Source: Zestosphaera sp. (GTDB lineage: Archaea; Thermoproteota; Thermoprotei_A; Sulfolobales; NBVN01). Taken from it: DNA of 64,000 bases. The stretch's first letter is position 1, and the number at the start of each line of letters is the position of its first letter. The notes below the pieces were generated by a model that had not been told where the DNA came from, did no database searches, and saw only the letters and a program-made list of their open reading frames with translations. Made by a program: the position numbers and the translations under genes. Location: contig JAWBSH010000005.1 in assembly GCA_038843015.1 (NCBI GenBank), positions 1 through 64,000 on the forward strand, given 5' to 3'. Of this stretch, positions 51,230 through 59,936 are shown in pieces.

Positions 51230-51740
51230 TTAAACCACCTACACAAACAACCAAAGCTGTAGCTATCAACTGAAGAACTAGTGAGGGCTCTGAATCCTCA
51301 AGTATGTTCTTAACCACCTTCGTTTCCTGAGGATTCAGTTTTATCAAGTTTAGAAATCTGATAAGTAGATCGCGAGCTTCTTCTTTACTCGCAATCCCTA
51401 AGTCTACCTTCTTCCTTAGACTCATAGCTTCCTCAAGTATGTCAGCTAACTCAGAATCACTATACTCTACCTCCCACAGCTTCTTCGCGTGTGTTCCTAA
51501 CTCACTAGCTAAGCCGTTAACGTATCTGTTAGTACATATCTTAGTCACCAGCTCACCGACTCCTAACTTAATTAGGGGGATTATATCTTGAGCTAAGTCT
51601 TCATAACCTAAACGCTTCACGACTAAGAAAGTCGACAGCGTTAATGTGAAATTCTCTACTATATAGTAATCTAGGCTACTCTCAAAGTCTTCAGATGACT
51701 CAAGATCTTTGAGCATAGATTCCGACAAGTAGAGCCCCAT
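51219..51740 (-). CDS. Helical protein of unknown function (173 aa)
   Basis: I choose ATG 51740, just after a perfect inverted repeat and with an AT-rich TATA-like stretch upstream; a TTG at 51764 lies inside the repeat. The protein is acidic and helical (SEDFESSLDYYIV, then AKKLWEVEYSDSELADILEEAMSLRKK), with one hydrophobic C-terminal stretch (LVLQLIATALVVCVGGLSG) that could be a membrane anchor. Its partner is the C2H2 protein. The function is unknown. Confidence 0.5.
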   Translation of the reverse strand: MGLYLSESMLKDLESSEDFESSLDYYIVENFTLTLSTFLVVKRLGYEDLAQDIIPLIKLGVGELVTKICTNRYVNGLASELGTHAKKLWEVEYSDSELADILEEAMSLRKKVDLGIASKEEARDLLIRFLNLIKLNPQETKVVKNILEDSEPSLVLQLIATALVVCVGGLSGS

Positions 51741-51748
51741 ATAATAAT

Positions 51749-51765
51749 CTTGCCTTACAGGCAAG
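51749..51765. promoter_or_regulatory. Perfect inverted repeat CTTGCCT-TAC-AGGCAAG
   Basis: The 7-bp arms with a 3-nt spacer end 9 nt before the ATG of the 173-aa gene, where transcription should start. That position suits an operator. The same arms recur at 10821-10862 with a wider spacing. Confidence 0.35.
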
Positions 51766-52144
51766 CGATTTAATTACAGACGTAAGTAAAACATAAGAGA
51801 ATTTTAGTTGTCTTAATAAAATGTATTATTAGGAAATGACGTAATACTTAATACATAGTTTCTCGACTAGATGGTGTTCGCTGGCTCTCAGGTTGTTTTA
51901 AGAAGAGCGGGTGAGTTGAGAGTGTGAGGTTATTTTTCTTTATGTTTTGTGATTGTTTATTGGTTTTGTAGTCTCCTTGTCCCGTAAGGTAATGAATCGC
52001 GGGCGACTACGCGGGAGCCTCTGTGGTTAGGGGCTCTGAGGAGGCCGTTAAGAAGCTAAACACAAAGAACAACGAAAACTAGTGAACAGCCATCTGCAAA
52101 GAAACGATGTGTCTTGCTCTAAATAAGGATGTGCGAGTAATTTG
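51765..52144. other. 380-bp gap with a GC-rich candidate ncRNA or mobile-element remnant
   Basis: No supported gene is present. Most of the gap is AT-rich, but about 51970-52062 is GC-rich: CCCG (about 51979) can pair with CGGG (about 52000), and AGCCTC (about 52016) pairs with GGGGCT (about 52031) around an 8-nt loop. Such islands in hyperthermophiles are often structured RNAs. The text also resembles the 3' end of archaeal IS605-type genes, from memory only. Confidence 0.35.
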
Positions 52145-52858
52145 CTACTCTTCATATATCTCGTAGTTTTCATACTCGAGATATTTAGTATAGTTTCTCT
52201 CGTATTGGTAGACAGGTATCATAAGGTCTGCGCAGAATTCTTCTACTGTAGCAACTTTCTTTAGTTCGTTAATATCTATTTTCAAGTTTTTAGGAGGTGT
52301 TATGATTTCTTTCTCTGCACTTAAGTAGCCTCTCGAGTCTTCTTTGAGTCCTACGAGTACTACGGGTTTCTCTAAGACCCAGGCGAACACCTCGGCTTGC
52401 TTCCTAGCATAATCGTTTATTGGATAGAGCTTGAACTCATAGTAGGTTTCGGTAAATTCGTCGTAGAGGTCTGGCTGAGCAGCTACGAATAAGTCTCTGG
52501 TCAGTCTCTTAAAACTAGTCTTAGGTTTCTCGCCAATCACGCCGGCGTTGAGGAGTGCTGAGTAAGCCCTGTAAGCCTTGAGAATTAAGTCTCGCTTATA
52601 AATTCCCTCAGCTCTTAATCTGGCCGCGACTTTCCTAACAAACCATTTAGGTACTTGCGCGTACCAAGCTCGCGAATACACGTGGTTAGCCAGCGCGTAC
52701 TCCTCCTCGAAAATCTTACCAAATTTTAGCGAAACCTCGTCGCCTTCAGGCGGCTTACTCAGCAACTTAGCTACGTCTGAGGCCTTAACCACCAAGACGT
52801 TGATAGTCTCGCTACACTCACTCAGCTTTTCCTCATCACGCAAGTTGCTTAACCTCAA
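52145..52858 (-). CDS. PD-(D/E)XK nuclease-like protein (237 aa)
   Basis: The C-terminal half carries a nuclease core of RecB/Cas4 type: QPD at 128-130, then a strand with EFK (E141-F-K143), followed by a Gln/Glu-containing helix (NDYARKQAEVFAWVLEK). The N-terminal part is helical and basic (KVAARLRAEGIYKRD). No restriction or CRISPR partner is adjacent, so it is an orphan nuclease. TTG 52858 appears leaderless. Confidence 0.6.
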   Translation of the reverse strand: MRLSNLRDEEKLSECSETINVLVVKASDVAKLLSKPPEGDEVSLKFGKIFEEEYALANHVYSRAWYAQVPKWFVRKVAARLRAEGIYKRDLILKAYRAYSALLNAGVIGEKPKTSFKRLTRDLFVAAQPDLYDEFTETYYEFKLYPINDYARKQAEVFAWVLEKPVVLVGLKEDSRGYLSAEKEIITPPKNLKIDINELKKVATVEEFCADLMIPVYQYERNYTKYLEYENYEIYEE

Positions 52859-52955
52859 ATAAAGTCTTGTCTTCTAGAAAATTAACCTAACTCTACATAG
52901 TCGGTTTCAGCCTACTTATTAGGTGTTTGAATAAGTAAGTTTATGGGGTGAGGGG

Positions 52956-53249
52956 ATGCTTAAGACAATTAAGAAGATTTTAAGAGAGCTGGTAAGTTTT
53001 ATTAAGGGACTTAATCAGGCAATAGTTGAAGACAGTGTTAGTGCTCTTGAGTTAGAGCATAACGAGCTTGAAGCTGCTTTCTTGACTATCGTTTTAGGTT
53101 CGCTAGTAGGGGTAGCTACACTCTCTCCTATCCTCAGCCTAGAACTACTTGAGGTCCTCAAGGATGAGATTAAGATTCTTGAGAGCAGAGCTGTGAGAGG
53201 TGAAGACGTGCTAGGAGACTTGATGGCTTCCTTAGGTGGTGAGTGGTGA
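52956..53249 (+). CDS. Small helical protein in the Get3/ArsA operon (97 aa)
   Basis: The protein is basic at the N-terminus (MLKTIKKILRELVSFIKG), acidic and helical in the middle, with a hydrophobic GSLVGVATLSPILSLEL stretch. ATG 52956 follows GGTGAGG. Its stop overlaps the ATPase start by GTGA, so it is likely a partner of that ATPase. The family is not recognised. Confidence 0.55.
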   Translation: MLKTIKKILRELVSFIKGLNQAIVEDSVSALELEHNELEAAFLTIVLGSLVGVATLSPILSLELLEVLKDEIKILESRAVRGEDVLGDLMASLGGEW

Positions 53250-54205
53250 TTGACATAATCAACTTACTAAAGCCTATTGAAGGAGACCCTCACGTAGTCA
53301 TGGTTTTGGGTAAGGGGGGTGTGGGAAAGACCTCCACATCAATATTAATATCTAGCGAGTTGAGAAAGCTGGGGAAAACCCTCCTAGTAAGCTTTGATCC
53401 TGCTAAGCACATACTTAAGTATTTAAACGTGAGCAAGTCTGCAGAATTATTTGAAGTAAGTGATAATTTCTTCGTTAGTCAGTTAGATATTGAGGCATCA
53501 GCTAAAGAATTAACGTCTAGATACTCGAGCCTCATCAGTGATTTATTCCCGTCACTCTCAGTTCTTAACTTAGAAGACATTACTAAAGCACTTAAGTATG
53601 CTCCAGGAGTTGAAGAGGAAGTGTTCCTTAACTGGCTGAGTGAAGCATATAATAAGAAAGACTTTAGATTCATAGTGATAGATACTCCTCCTACGGGCAT
53701 CTCTCTCAGAACGCTAACACTACCTAAACTTTATCTCTTGTGGCTCGAGAAACTAATCAATATAAGAGAAAGGATCGTGTCACTCAGGTATGTCATAGCC
53801 AAGACTCTCGGCAGAGAGATTAAGGTTAGTGACCCAGCACTCGTTAAATTATACGAGATGCGCGAGAAGTATAATAAAGTTAGAGAAGCATTAACAAACC
53901 GTTCAAGAACTTCATTCGTGGTCGTAACAAATCCTGAGCCCCTGCCCATGTATGAGTTAAGAGAAGTTCTCAAGTTTTTAAGTGAAGAACTCGCCACGAC
54001 ACCTAAGCTACTCGTAATGAATAAAGTTCTTCCAGAAGACGTTGCCGTGAAGTTAGGGGCTTACGAAGAGCAAAAAACTATTATTGAGGAATTCATGAGC
54101 TTGCCAGGCAAGTCTATCATGATTCCGTACGTTAGTAACCCACCCTCAAAATTAGAAGACATTCTTAAATTGAGGGAGGTAGTGGTCGTAACTAAGGGTG
54201 TCTAG
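53246..54205 (+). CDS. Get3/ArsA-family ATPase (319 aa)
   Basis: The P-loop GKGGVGKTSTS with its deviant Lys is at about residue 21, switch I is VSFDPAKHILKYLN (the family usually has DPAHS) and switch II is VIDTPPTGISLRTLTLP (usually DTAPTGHTLRL). Known of the family: dimeric ATPases that target tail-anchored proteins or drive arsenite export. The motif changes and the neighbouring membrane protein favour a Get3-like role over an arsenite pump. Start GTG 53246 overlaps the preceding stop. Confidence 0.82.
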   Translation: MIDIINLLKPIEGDPHVVMVLGKGGVGKTSTSILISSELRKLGKTLLVSFDPAKHILKYLNVSKSAELFEVSDNFFVSQLDIEASAKELTSRYSSLISDLFPSLSVLNLEDITKALKYAPGVEEEVFLNWLSEAYNKKDFRFIVIDTPPTGISLRTLTLPKLYLLWLEKLINIRERIVSLRYVIAKTLGREIKVSDPALVKLYEMREKYNKVREALTNRSRTSFVVVTNPEPLPMYELREVLKFLSEELATTPKLLVMNKVLPEDVAVKLGAYEEQKTIIEEFMSLPGKSIMIPYVSNPPSKLEDILKLREVVVVTKGV

Positions 54206-54207
54206 TC

Positions 54208-54870
54208 TTGATAATTGAAGTAATAGCTTTCTCGGCGTTAATAATCGCGTCAGCTATCTCCGTGATCTGGTACTTCAGAGGTAGGAGGAAGATGCTCAAG
54301 TTCATTAAAGAATTTACTGACGAACTTGAGAGAGAGTTAAGACCTGCTGACAAGGAGTACGTGCTCCTAGGGTACTTAGTAGGTTATAGGGCTAAGTATA
54401 AGCTTGAAGACGGGAGAAACGCTTACATCTTGTTGACTACAGCGCCTAGACATTCCTTCTTCTACTACCTGATAGCTAGGGCGTTGAACCGCGAAGATAG
54501 AGTAACTATAATGCTAGAACTTACTGGACGAAATGTCTTGAGAGACCTCCACGCTGTCAAGAAAGGCGAGTCTAGAATACTTAACGTCTTGCTGCGGGAC
54601 CTGGGCTCTCGGGCAGAAAGACTGAGCAGGACTATCATAAAGACTAGTAAGGGAGATTACGAGGTCTTTTACGAAGAACCGAGAGACTTAGAATTAATTA
54701 ATAAGATAATAGACTCGAGACCTAAACCAATAATTAAATTATCAGCTTACAAGAGCCTAAACGCCGTTGAGGTAGTCTCTAGAGCTGAGCTAGGCTCTGT
54801 GAACGAGTTACTTGGGTCTCTGAAAATTCTTGCTAGAAATATCAGTAAAAGCTTGCCATCACATAACTAA
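54208..54870 (+). CDS. Membrane-anchored protein in the Get3/ArsA operon (220 aa)
   Basis: One N-terminal helix (IIEVIAFSALIIASAISVIWYF) anchors a basic cytoplasmic domain of mixed alpha/beta content (YVLLGYLVGYRAKYKLEDG, RVTIMLELTGRNVLRDLH). TTG 54208 is 3 bp after the ATPase gene. It could be the membrane receptor for the adjacent Get3-like ATPase. I do not recognise the family. Confidence 0.6.
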   Translation: MIIEVIAFSALIIASAISVIWYFRGRRKMLKFIKEFTDELERELRPADKEYVLLGYLVGYRAKYKLEDGRNAYILLTTAPRHSFFYYLIARALNREDRVTIMLELTGRNVLRDLHAVKKGESRILNVLLRDLGSRAERLSRTIIKTSKGDYEVFYEEPRDLELINKIIDSRPKPIIKLSAYKSLNAVEVVSRAELGSVNELLGSLKILARNISKSLPSHN

Positions 54871-54897
54871 CCTCGCAAATCAAGGAGTGAGGCAGCA

Positions 54898-55728
54898 CTA
54901 CCAGCTTATCTTAGACTTTATAGAGCTGTCTATCTCTATACCTATCTCTCTAGACCTCCTGAAAGAAGTTTCTATCACTTCTATCAAGCCTGCCTTTATA
55001 CCCTTAGCTTCTAAAACTTTAAGCCCCTGAATAGTAGTGCCTGAAGGAGTCGTTACCTCGTCTCTAACTTCTATAGGATGTGAATCTAGCTCTCTTAGTA
55101 ATTTCACGGTTCCTTCAATCATGTCTAGAATTGCTCTATAAGCTACGTCTCTAGTCATCCCTGAAGAAACAGCTCCTAGAACTAACCCGTCTATTATCTC
55201 GGCTATGAAGGCCGGTCCACTACCTACTAGACTAGTCCATATATCTAGGTATTCTTCGGGAACCCAATACACGCTACCAAAACACCTGAGAACGTTCTCG
55301 ACAGTAGAGCGGTCGTCTGAGTTGTTGTCGTTGGTTGCTATGGCTGTAGCTGACTTACTTACTAATGTGTTGATGTTTGGCATAGCCCTGAAGACTTTAG
55401 CCCCGCGCAAAACCCTGCTTAAAGTCTCTAGTTTAACACCAGCCATCACAGAAACTACTAACTTACCTGACCAGAAATCTACTGGAACCTGATTATAAAG
55501 GTCTAGAAAGTTATGAGGCTTAACACTCACTATAACTAAGTCAGATTTACGCACTACGTAAGCATTATCTCTACTCACCTCAGCACCAAGCCTTAAAGCT
55601 TTCGCTAAAGTCTCTTCACTCCTACCACTCGCGTAAACTTCTAAGTCAGACCTGCAAGACTTGAGAGCTCTAATCATCGCTGAACCTATCCTACCAGCGC
55701 CTAAGACACCCACACTACACTTACTCGT
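54898..55728 (-). CDS. proC: Pyrroline-5-carboxylate reductase, apparent ACG start
   Basis: The protein (276 aa) has the Rossmann entry VGVLGAGRIGSAMIRAL, VIVSVKPHNF, SVMAGVKLETLSRVL, the substrate-binding FRAMPNINTLVS and the C-terminal GSGPAFIAEIIDGLV and VTTPSGTTIQGLKVLE markers. It reduces pyrroline-5-carboxylate to proline. The GTG at 55713 would leave the first strand bare and lies 18 nt from any ribosome binding site. An ACG at 55728 is 6 nt after GGTGG and gives the expected SKCSVGVLGAG opening. Confidence 0.9.
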   Translation of the reverse strand, partial: TSKCSVGVLGAGRIGSAMIRALKSCRSDLEVYASGRSEETLAKALRLGAEVSRDNAYVVRKSDLVIVSVKPHNFLDLYNQVPVDFWSGKLVVSVMAGVKLETLSRVLRGAKVFRAMPNINTLVSKSATAIATNDNNSDDRSTVENVLRCFGSVYWVPEEYLDIWTSLVGSGPAFIAEIIDGLVLGAVSSGMTRDVAYRAILDMIEGTVKLLRELDSHPIEVRDEVTTPSGTTIQGLKVLEAKGIKAGLIEVIETSFRRSREIGIEIDSSIKSKISW

Positions 55729-55913
55729 ACTCCTCCACCACTATTAAGAACTCGTAAATTACCTGCTTATAACTCTTTATAGACATAATAACAGAAACGT
55801 AGGTAGCAAGAGACAAAAAGACGAGAACCAAGATATCATTATAGTGTAAGATTCGAGTTGTTAGAATATAACAATACGATAAAGAAGCATAATAAGTTGC
55901 TTCAGAATGTCAT

Positions 55914-55926
55914 AAAACTTAAAAAC
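55914..55926 (+). promoter_or_regulatory. AAAACTTAAAAAC promoter element of livJ
   Basis: The 13-mer AAAACTTAAAAAC lies 22 nt before the livJ GTG and recurs 36 nt before the gene starting at 63951. It has the form of a BRE-TATA pair. Confidence 0.45.
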
Positions 55927-55947
55927 TCTTAAGTAAAATTAGTTAGT

Positions 55948-57279
55948 GTGGTGTACTCTATGTATGTTAGAAAATCTCTAAAAAGAGCTATTTCTAAAAC
56001 TATGGGAATTATAATAGGTCTCGTGATAGTGATAGCTGTCGTAGCCGGAGTTCTAATTTACATGACTACACAAGTACCACCAACAACGACGCCAACGACT
56101 ACTAAGCCTAAGATAGAGAAGGTTAAAATAGGTATTATAGAGCCCTTAACAGGGCGTTACGCTGTCTTTGGTCAAGAAGCTGTTGATGCTGCCAGACTCT
56201 TAGTTGATATTATAAATAACGAGTTAGGAGGTGTTAGTTCTTTAGGAGGTGCTAAGCTCGAATTATATGTTGAGGACGCCGGCACCAGTCCTGACACAGC
56301 CGCCTTAGCTGCTGAGAGACTTATCTCTAACTACAGGCCTCACGTAATATTAGGTGCTTACATAAGTAGGCTTACAGCTGCGGTAGCTGAAGTAACTGAG
56401 AGAGAAAAAATACCTTTAGTGATGGACGCTTTAGTTGATTGGTTGACTGAGAGGGGATGGAATTACGTCTTTAGACTAGCTCCTAGAGCTAGTACTCACG
56501 GCAAAGCAGCTGTAGATTTCGTCTTAGAAATGGCAAAGAAAACCAACACTACGATACGTACTGTGGTAGTACTTCATGAAGACTCCATATTCGGGACCAC
56601 AGTGGCTAACGGCGTTAGGTCGCAACTGATAGCTAAGGGAGTAATACCTAATGAGACTATAACTTACGCATACACGATAACCGACTTCGGACCCATAATC
56701 TCCAGAATTAGAGAATTAAACCCGGACGTTATATTTAGCGTACCTTACTTCAGCGACGGAATACTATTTGCTAAAGCTTTGCAGGCCTCAGGTATTAAAG
56801 TAAAGTTTATAGCTGGTGCTGGCGGGTGCGGTTATACGGACCCAGACTCTATAAGAGAGGCTGGCGAAGCAGTAGAGTACTTCACAAACACGTACAGCTA
56901 CAACCCGGCTCGTCAGACTCAATGGAACAAGCGTATTGTCCAGGCATTCCAGCAGAAATACGGTAAGTTACCTACTGAGGCTGCCGGCATAATATTCTAT
57001 TCCTTGATGTTTGTTTATGAAGGTCTTGAGAAAGCAGGTCAGATGTTCCCTGACGACCCGTTAAACCCAGATAACTTAAGAGCTGTTTTCTTATCGATGG
57101 ATCTAGACGACTCTAACAGCATAGCTGCCCAACTTTACCCAACTGGCAGAGTAAAGTTAGCAGCTAATGGTGAGAATCTCTACGGTGGTACGGCAATCCT
57201 GCAAGTCATTGGGGGTCAACCTAGAGTCATATGGCCTGAGGCTGAGGAAGGCGTAACCCCGATCTTCCCAAGACCTTAA
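55948..57279 (+). CDS. livJ: Branched-chain amino acid-type ABC transporter binding protein
   Basis: The 443 aa protein has an N-terminal anchor helix, a Thr/Pro linker (TTTPTTTKP) and the periplasmic-binding fold type I: KVKIGIIEPLTGRYAVFGQEAVDAARLLVDIIN, a SPDTAALAAERLIS block, and VIFSVPYFSDGILFAKAL. It captures branched-chain amino acids or related amides. An ATG at 55960 is an alternative start. It heads the livJHMGF operon, in the canonical order. Confidence 0.9.
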   Translation: MVYSMYVRKSLKRAISKTMGIIIGLVIVIAVVAGVLIYMTTQVPPTTTPTTTKPKIEKVKIGIIEPLTGRYAVFGQEAVDAARLLVDIINNELGGVSSLGGAKLELYVEDAGTSPDTAALAAERLISNYRPHVILGAYISRLTAAVAEVTEREKIPLVMDALVDWLTERGWNYVFRLAPRASTHGKAAVDFVLEMAKKTNTTIRTVVVLHEDSIFGTTVANGVRSQLIAKGVIPNETITYAYTITDFGPIISRIRELNPDVIFSVPYFSDGILFAKALQASGIKVKFIAGAGGCGYTDPDSIREAGEAVEYFTNTYSYNPARQTQWNKRIVQAFQQKYGKLPTEAAGIIFYSLMFVYEGLEKAGQMFPDDPLNPDNLRAVFLSMDLDDSNSIAAQLYPTGRVKLAANGENLYGGTAILQVIGGQPRVIWPEAEEGVTPIFPRP

Positions 57280-57333
57280 AACAAGGTTTTTATAACCTTG
57301 ATAGATTTTTTCATGTAAGTCGGGGGAAGTCAG

Positions 57334-58206
57334 ATGCTACCTAGTCCTGGTTTACTATTTCAGAGTGTTTTAGACGGTATTTTCTTAGGATTTCTATACT
57401 CTCTCATAGCTTTAGGACTTTCTCTAGTTTTCGGGGTCATGGGAATAATAAATTTTGCTCATGGAGACTTCATCATGTTAGGTTCCTACCTAGTGTGGAT
57501 ACTAGCTAACAGCTTGAGGTCAGACCCCTCACTAATGTCTATAGCTACGGTCCCACTATTTTTCGTGATGGGCGCAGCTATCTATACAGCAATTATAAGG
57601 CCTGTCTTAGGTAAAGAGCCATTAATACAGATAGCAGTGACTGTAGGGGTAGGCTACGTCCTGCAGAACCTCGCCTTAATGATGTTTCGAGCAGAACCTA
57701 GAGCAGTCCAGACTACTTACCTAAACTTCTACTTAAACTTAGGTTTGGTAAGCGTTCACGTAGCTAAATTAATCTCCGCTCTTCTCAGCCTATTCATCGT
57801 TCTCGGGGTTCACTACCTCCTCACTAAGACTTGGGTCGGTCTAGCTATTAGGGCTACCGCGTATGATAGGGAAGTAGCTTCTTTAATGGGTATTAACGTA
57901 GGTAAGGTATTCTTGTTAGTCTTTAGTCTTGGTATAGCTCTCACAGGCCTCGCGGCATCTCTCTGGATGACTTTCGGTCAGGCTGACCCCTACATAGGCT
58001 CCTCATTCGGTCTCTTAACTTGGGTCATAATAGCGTTAGGTGGTTTAGGCGGAGTTTCAGGTCTTCTAGCGTCTAGCGTGATCGTAGGCGTGATACAGTC
58101 TTTGACAATGACTTTAGTCTCACCAACTGTGAGTTTAGCAATACCTTACGTAGTCTTCATAATAGTGTTGTGGTTTAGACCTCAAGGACTCTTTGGTAAG
58201 GGGTGA
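57334..58206 (+). CDS. livH: Branched-chain amino acid ABC permease LivH
   Basis: The 290 aa permease has eight or so helices with the LivH markers SLIALGLSLVFGVMGIINFAHGDFIMLGSYL and LLTWVIIALGGLGGVSGLLAS, and ends in WFRPQGLFGKG. It pairs with LivM in the membrane. ATG follows GGGGGAAG at 7 nt, 54 bp after livJ. The next gene overlaps its stop by 4 bp. Confidence 0.93.
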   Translation: MLPSPGLLFQSVLDGIFLGFLYSLIALGLSLVFGVMGIINFAHGDFIMLGSYLVWILANSLRSDPSLMSIATVPLFFVMGAAIYTAIIRPVLGKEPLIQIAVTVGVGYVLQNLALMMFRAEPRAVQTTYLNFYLNLGLVSVHVAKLISALLSLFIVLGVHYLLTKTWVGLAIRATAYDREVASLMGINVGKVFLLVFSLGIALTGLAASLWMTFGQADPYIGSSFGLLTWVIIALGGLGGVSGLLASSVIVGVIQSLTMTLVSPTVSLAIPYVVFIIVLWFRPQGLFGKG

Positions 58207-59195
58207 CTCAAGTGAACTCAAGAAACATATTCTCTATAGTATTGCCTTCACTCATTGTCGTGCTTGCTGGCGCAACCATACCGTTCTTAGTAGGCTTTAA
58301 TCAGTACTACGTGTTGCTGGCTCTCCAGTCAGTCATAATGGCCTCGATTGCTCTAGCGTGGAATATAATAGGAGGGTATGCTGGTCAGCTAGACCTCGCT
58401 TCATTCGCTTACATAGGTCTTGGAGGAATACTAGCAACTATGCTCATGATAGAGCATAACATAACACCGTGGCTCGGCATGTTTTTGGGTGCTGGGGTTT
58501 CAGCTGCTTTAGCGTTCATTATAGGATTCCCTCTATTTCGTTTTGGTATAAAGGGTGTTTGGTATGCTCTATCAACCGCCGCACTGGTAGTGATACTGCA
58601 TGAAGCCTCTATAATGGTCTTAGGGCCTTTCGACTACTATATACCGTTTGTTGAGGGCTGGTACTACATTAGATTCAGGACGTGGGAGAATCTCTACTAC
58701 TTCAGTTTAGCAGTGCTAGCTTTCATTATCTCGCTGAATCTCTACATAAGCAGAAGCAAATTAGGCTATTACTTAAAGGCTATAAGAGAAGATGAGGTAG
58801 CTGCTGAAGCTGTAGGCATAAACGTGAGAAAATATAAGTTGCTAGCCTTAGTAATTTACGCGTCTATCTTAGGGTTCATCGGCTACCTATACATAGTATC
58901 TCAGAGAACCTTCTCGTATAACACGTTCAGCGGTCCTCAATCAGTTTACGTAGCTATAATAGGAATTGTGGGGGGGCTGGGCTCTGTTAGCGGAGTATTT
59001 TCAGCAGCTCTAATACTCAAGATTGTTGAGGAGTACCTTAGGGGGTACTTAGGCGGTGTATTGCCGGGTCTCCACCTGCTATTATTTGGCACTTTGCTCA
59101 TAGTCGTGGGTATTCTAAGACCTGAAGGACTTTCATCACTTACAGACACGCTCACAAGAAAAATTAAGGTGAAAGTATTGAGGTGGTACACGTGA
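58203..59195 (+). CDS. livM: Branched-chain amino acid ABC permease LivM
   Basis: The 330 aa permease has SIALAWNIIGGYAGQLDLASFAYIGLGG, the DEVAAEAVGINVRKYKLLALVI cytoplasmic loop, AIIGIVGGLGSVSGVF and a terminal ILRPEGL. These are LivM hallmarks, all intact, unlike the remnant at 12169. GTG overlaps the livH stop, and its own stop overlaps the livG start. Confidence 0.93.
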   Translation: MTQVNSRNIFSIVLPSLIVVLAGATIPFLVGFNQYYVLLALQSVIMASIALAWNIIGGYAGQLDLASFAYIGLGGILATMLMIEHNITPWLGMFLGAGVSAALAFIIGFPLFRFGIKGVWYALSTAALVVILHEASIMVLGPFDYYIPFVEGWYYIRFRTWENLYYFSLAVLAFIISLNLYISRSKLGYYLKAIREDEVAAEAVGINVRKYKLLALVIYASILGFIGYLYIVSQRTFSYNTFSGPQSVYVAIIGIVGGLGSVSGVFSAALILKIVEEYLRGYLGGVLPGLHLLLFGTLLIVVGILRPEGLSSLTDTLTRKIKVKVLRWYT

Positions 59196-59926
59196 GTAAC
59201 GCAGTACTCCTCGAAGTAGATAGCTTGAGTAAGCGTTTCGGCGGCATCGTAGCTCTCAACAACGTTAGTTTAAGAATTAACGAGGGAGAGATAGTCGGTA
59301 TAATAGGTCCTAACGGGGCGGGCAAAACAACGCTAGTAAATTGTGTGACGGGCATCTACAAGCCAGATAGCGGGAAAGTTATCTTCTTAGGAGAAGATAT
59401 AACTGGTAAACCCCCACATGTCATAGCGGTTAAGGGCATCGCGAGAACTTGGCAAAAGATAAGACCCTTCTACAACATGTCAGTCATCGAAGCAGTTACT
59501 GCCGGGGCTTTGTTAAGAACTAAAGATGTTCTGAGAGCTAGAGAGGAGGCTACGGAAGTACTAGAGTTCATAGGCTTCCCTAGAAGCAAGTTTGAGATGC
59601 TTGGTAAGAACATTACCTTAATAGAACACAAGCTAGTGGATTTGGCTAGGGCTATAGCTACTAAACCTAAGCTCTTATTCTTGGATGAAGTAGTTGCTGG
59701 GTTAAGGCCTCACGAAGTTGACGTTATAGCTGACGTAGTCAAAAAGATAAACAGAGAGATGAAGATAACTTTAGGCGTGATAGAACACGTCATGAGGTTT
59801 GTAATGAATATTAGTGATAGGATAGTAGTACTGCATGAGGGTAGACTGCTAACACACGGGACTCCCGCTGAGGTCGCGAGAGACCCCTTAGTGGTAGAAG
59901 CTTACTTAGGTACTAAGCCTGTTTAG
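59192..59926 (+). CDS. livG: Branched-chain amino acid ABC ATPase LivG
   Basis: The protein (244 aa) has Walker A GPNGAGKTT, a long LivG-type Q-loop region (RTWQKIRPFYNMSV), KHVD-like signature changes (LIEHKLVDLARAI in place of the canonical LSGGQQ) and Walker B LLFLDEVVAGLRPHEV. The altered signature is notable. Start GTG 59192 overlaps the livM stop with GAGGTGG upstream. Confidence 0.9.
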   Translation: MSNAVLLEVDSLSKRFGGIVALNNVSLRINEGEIVGIIGPNGAGKTTLVNCVTGIYKPDSGKVIFLGEDITGKPPHVIAVKGIARTWQKIRPFYNMSVIEAVTAGALLRTKDVLRAREEATEVLEFIGFPRSKFEMLGKNITLIEHKLVDLARAIATKPKLLFLDEVVAGLRPHEVDVIADVVKKINREMKITLGVIEHVMRFVMNISDRIVVLHEGRLLTHGTPAEVARDPLVVEAYLGTKPV

Positions 59927-59936
59927 GTGGTTCCTC

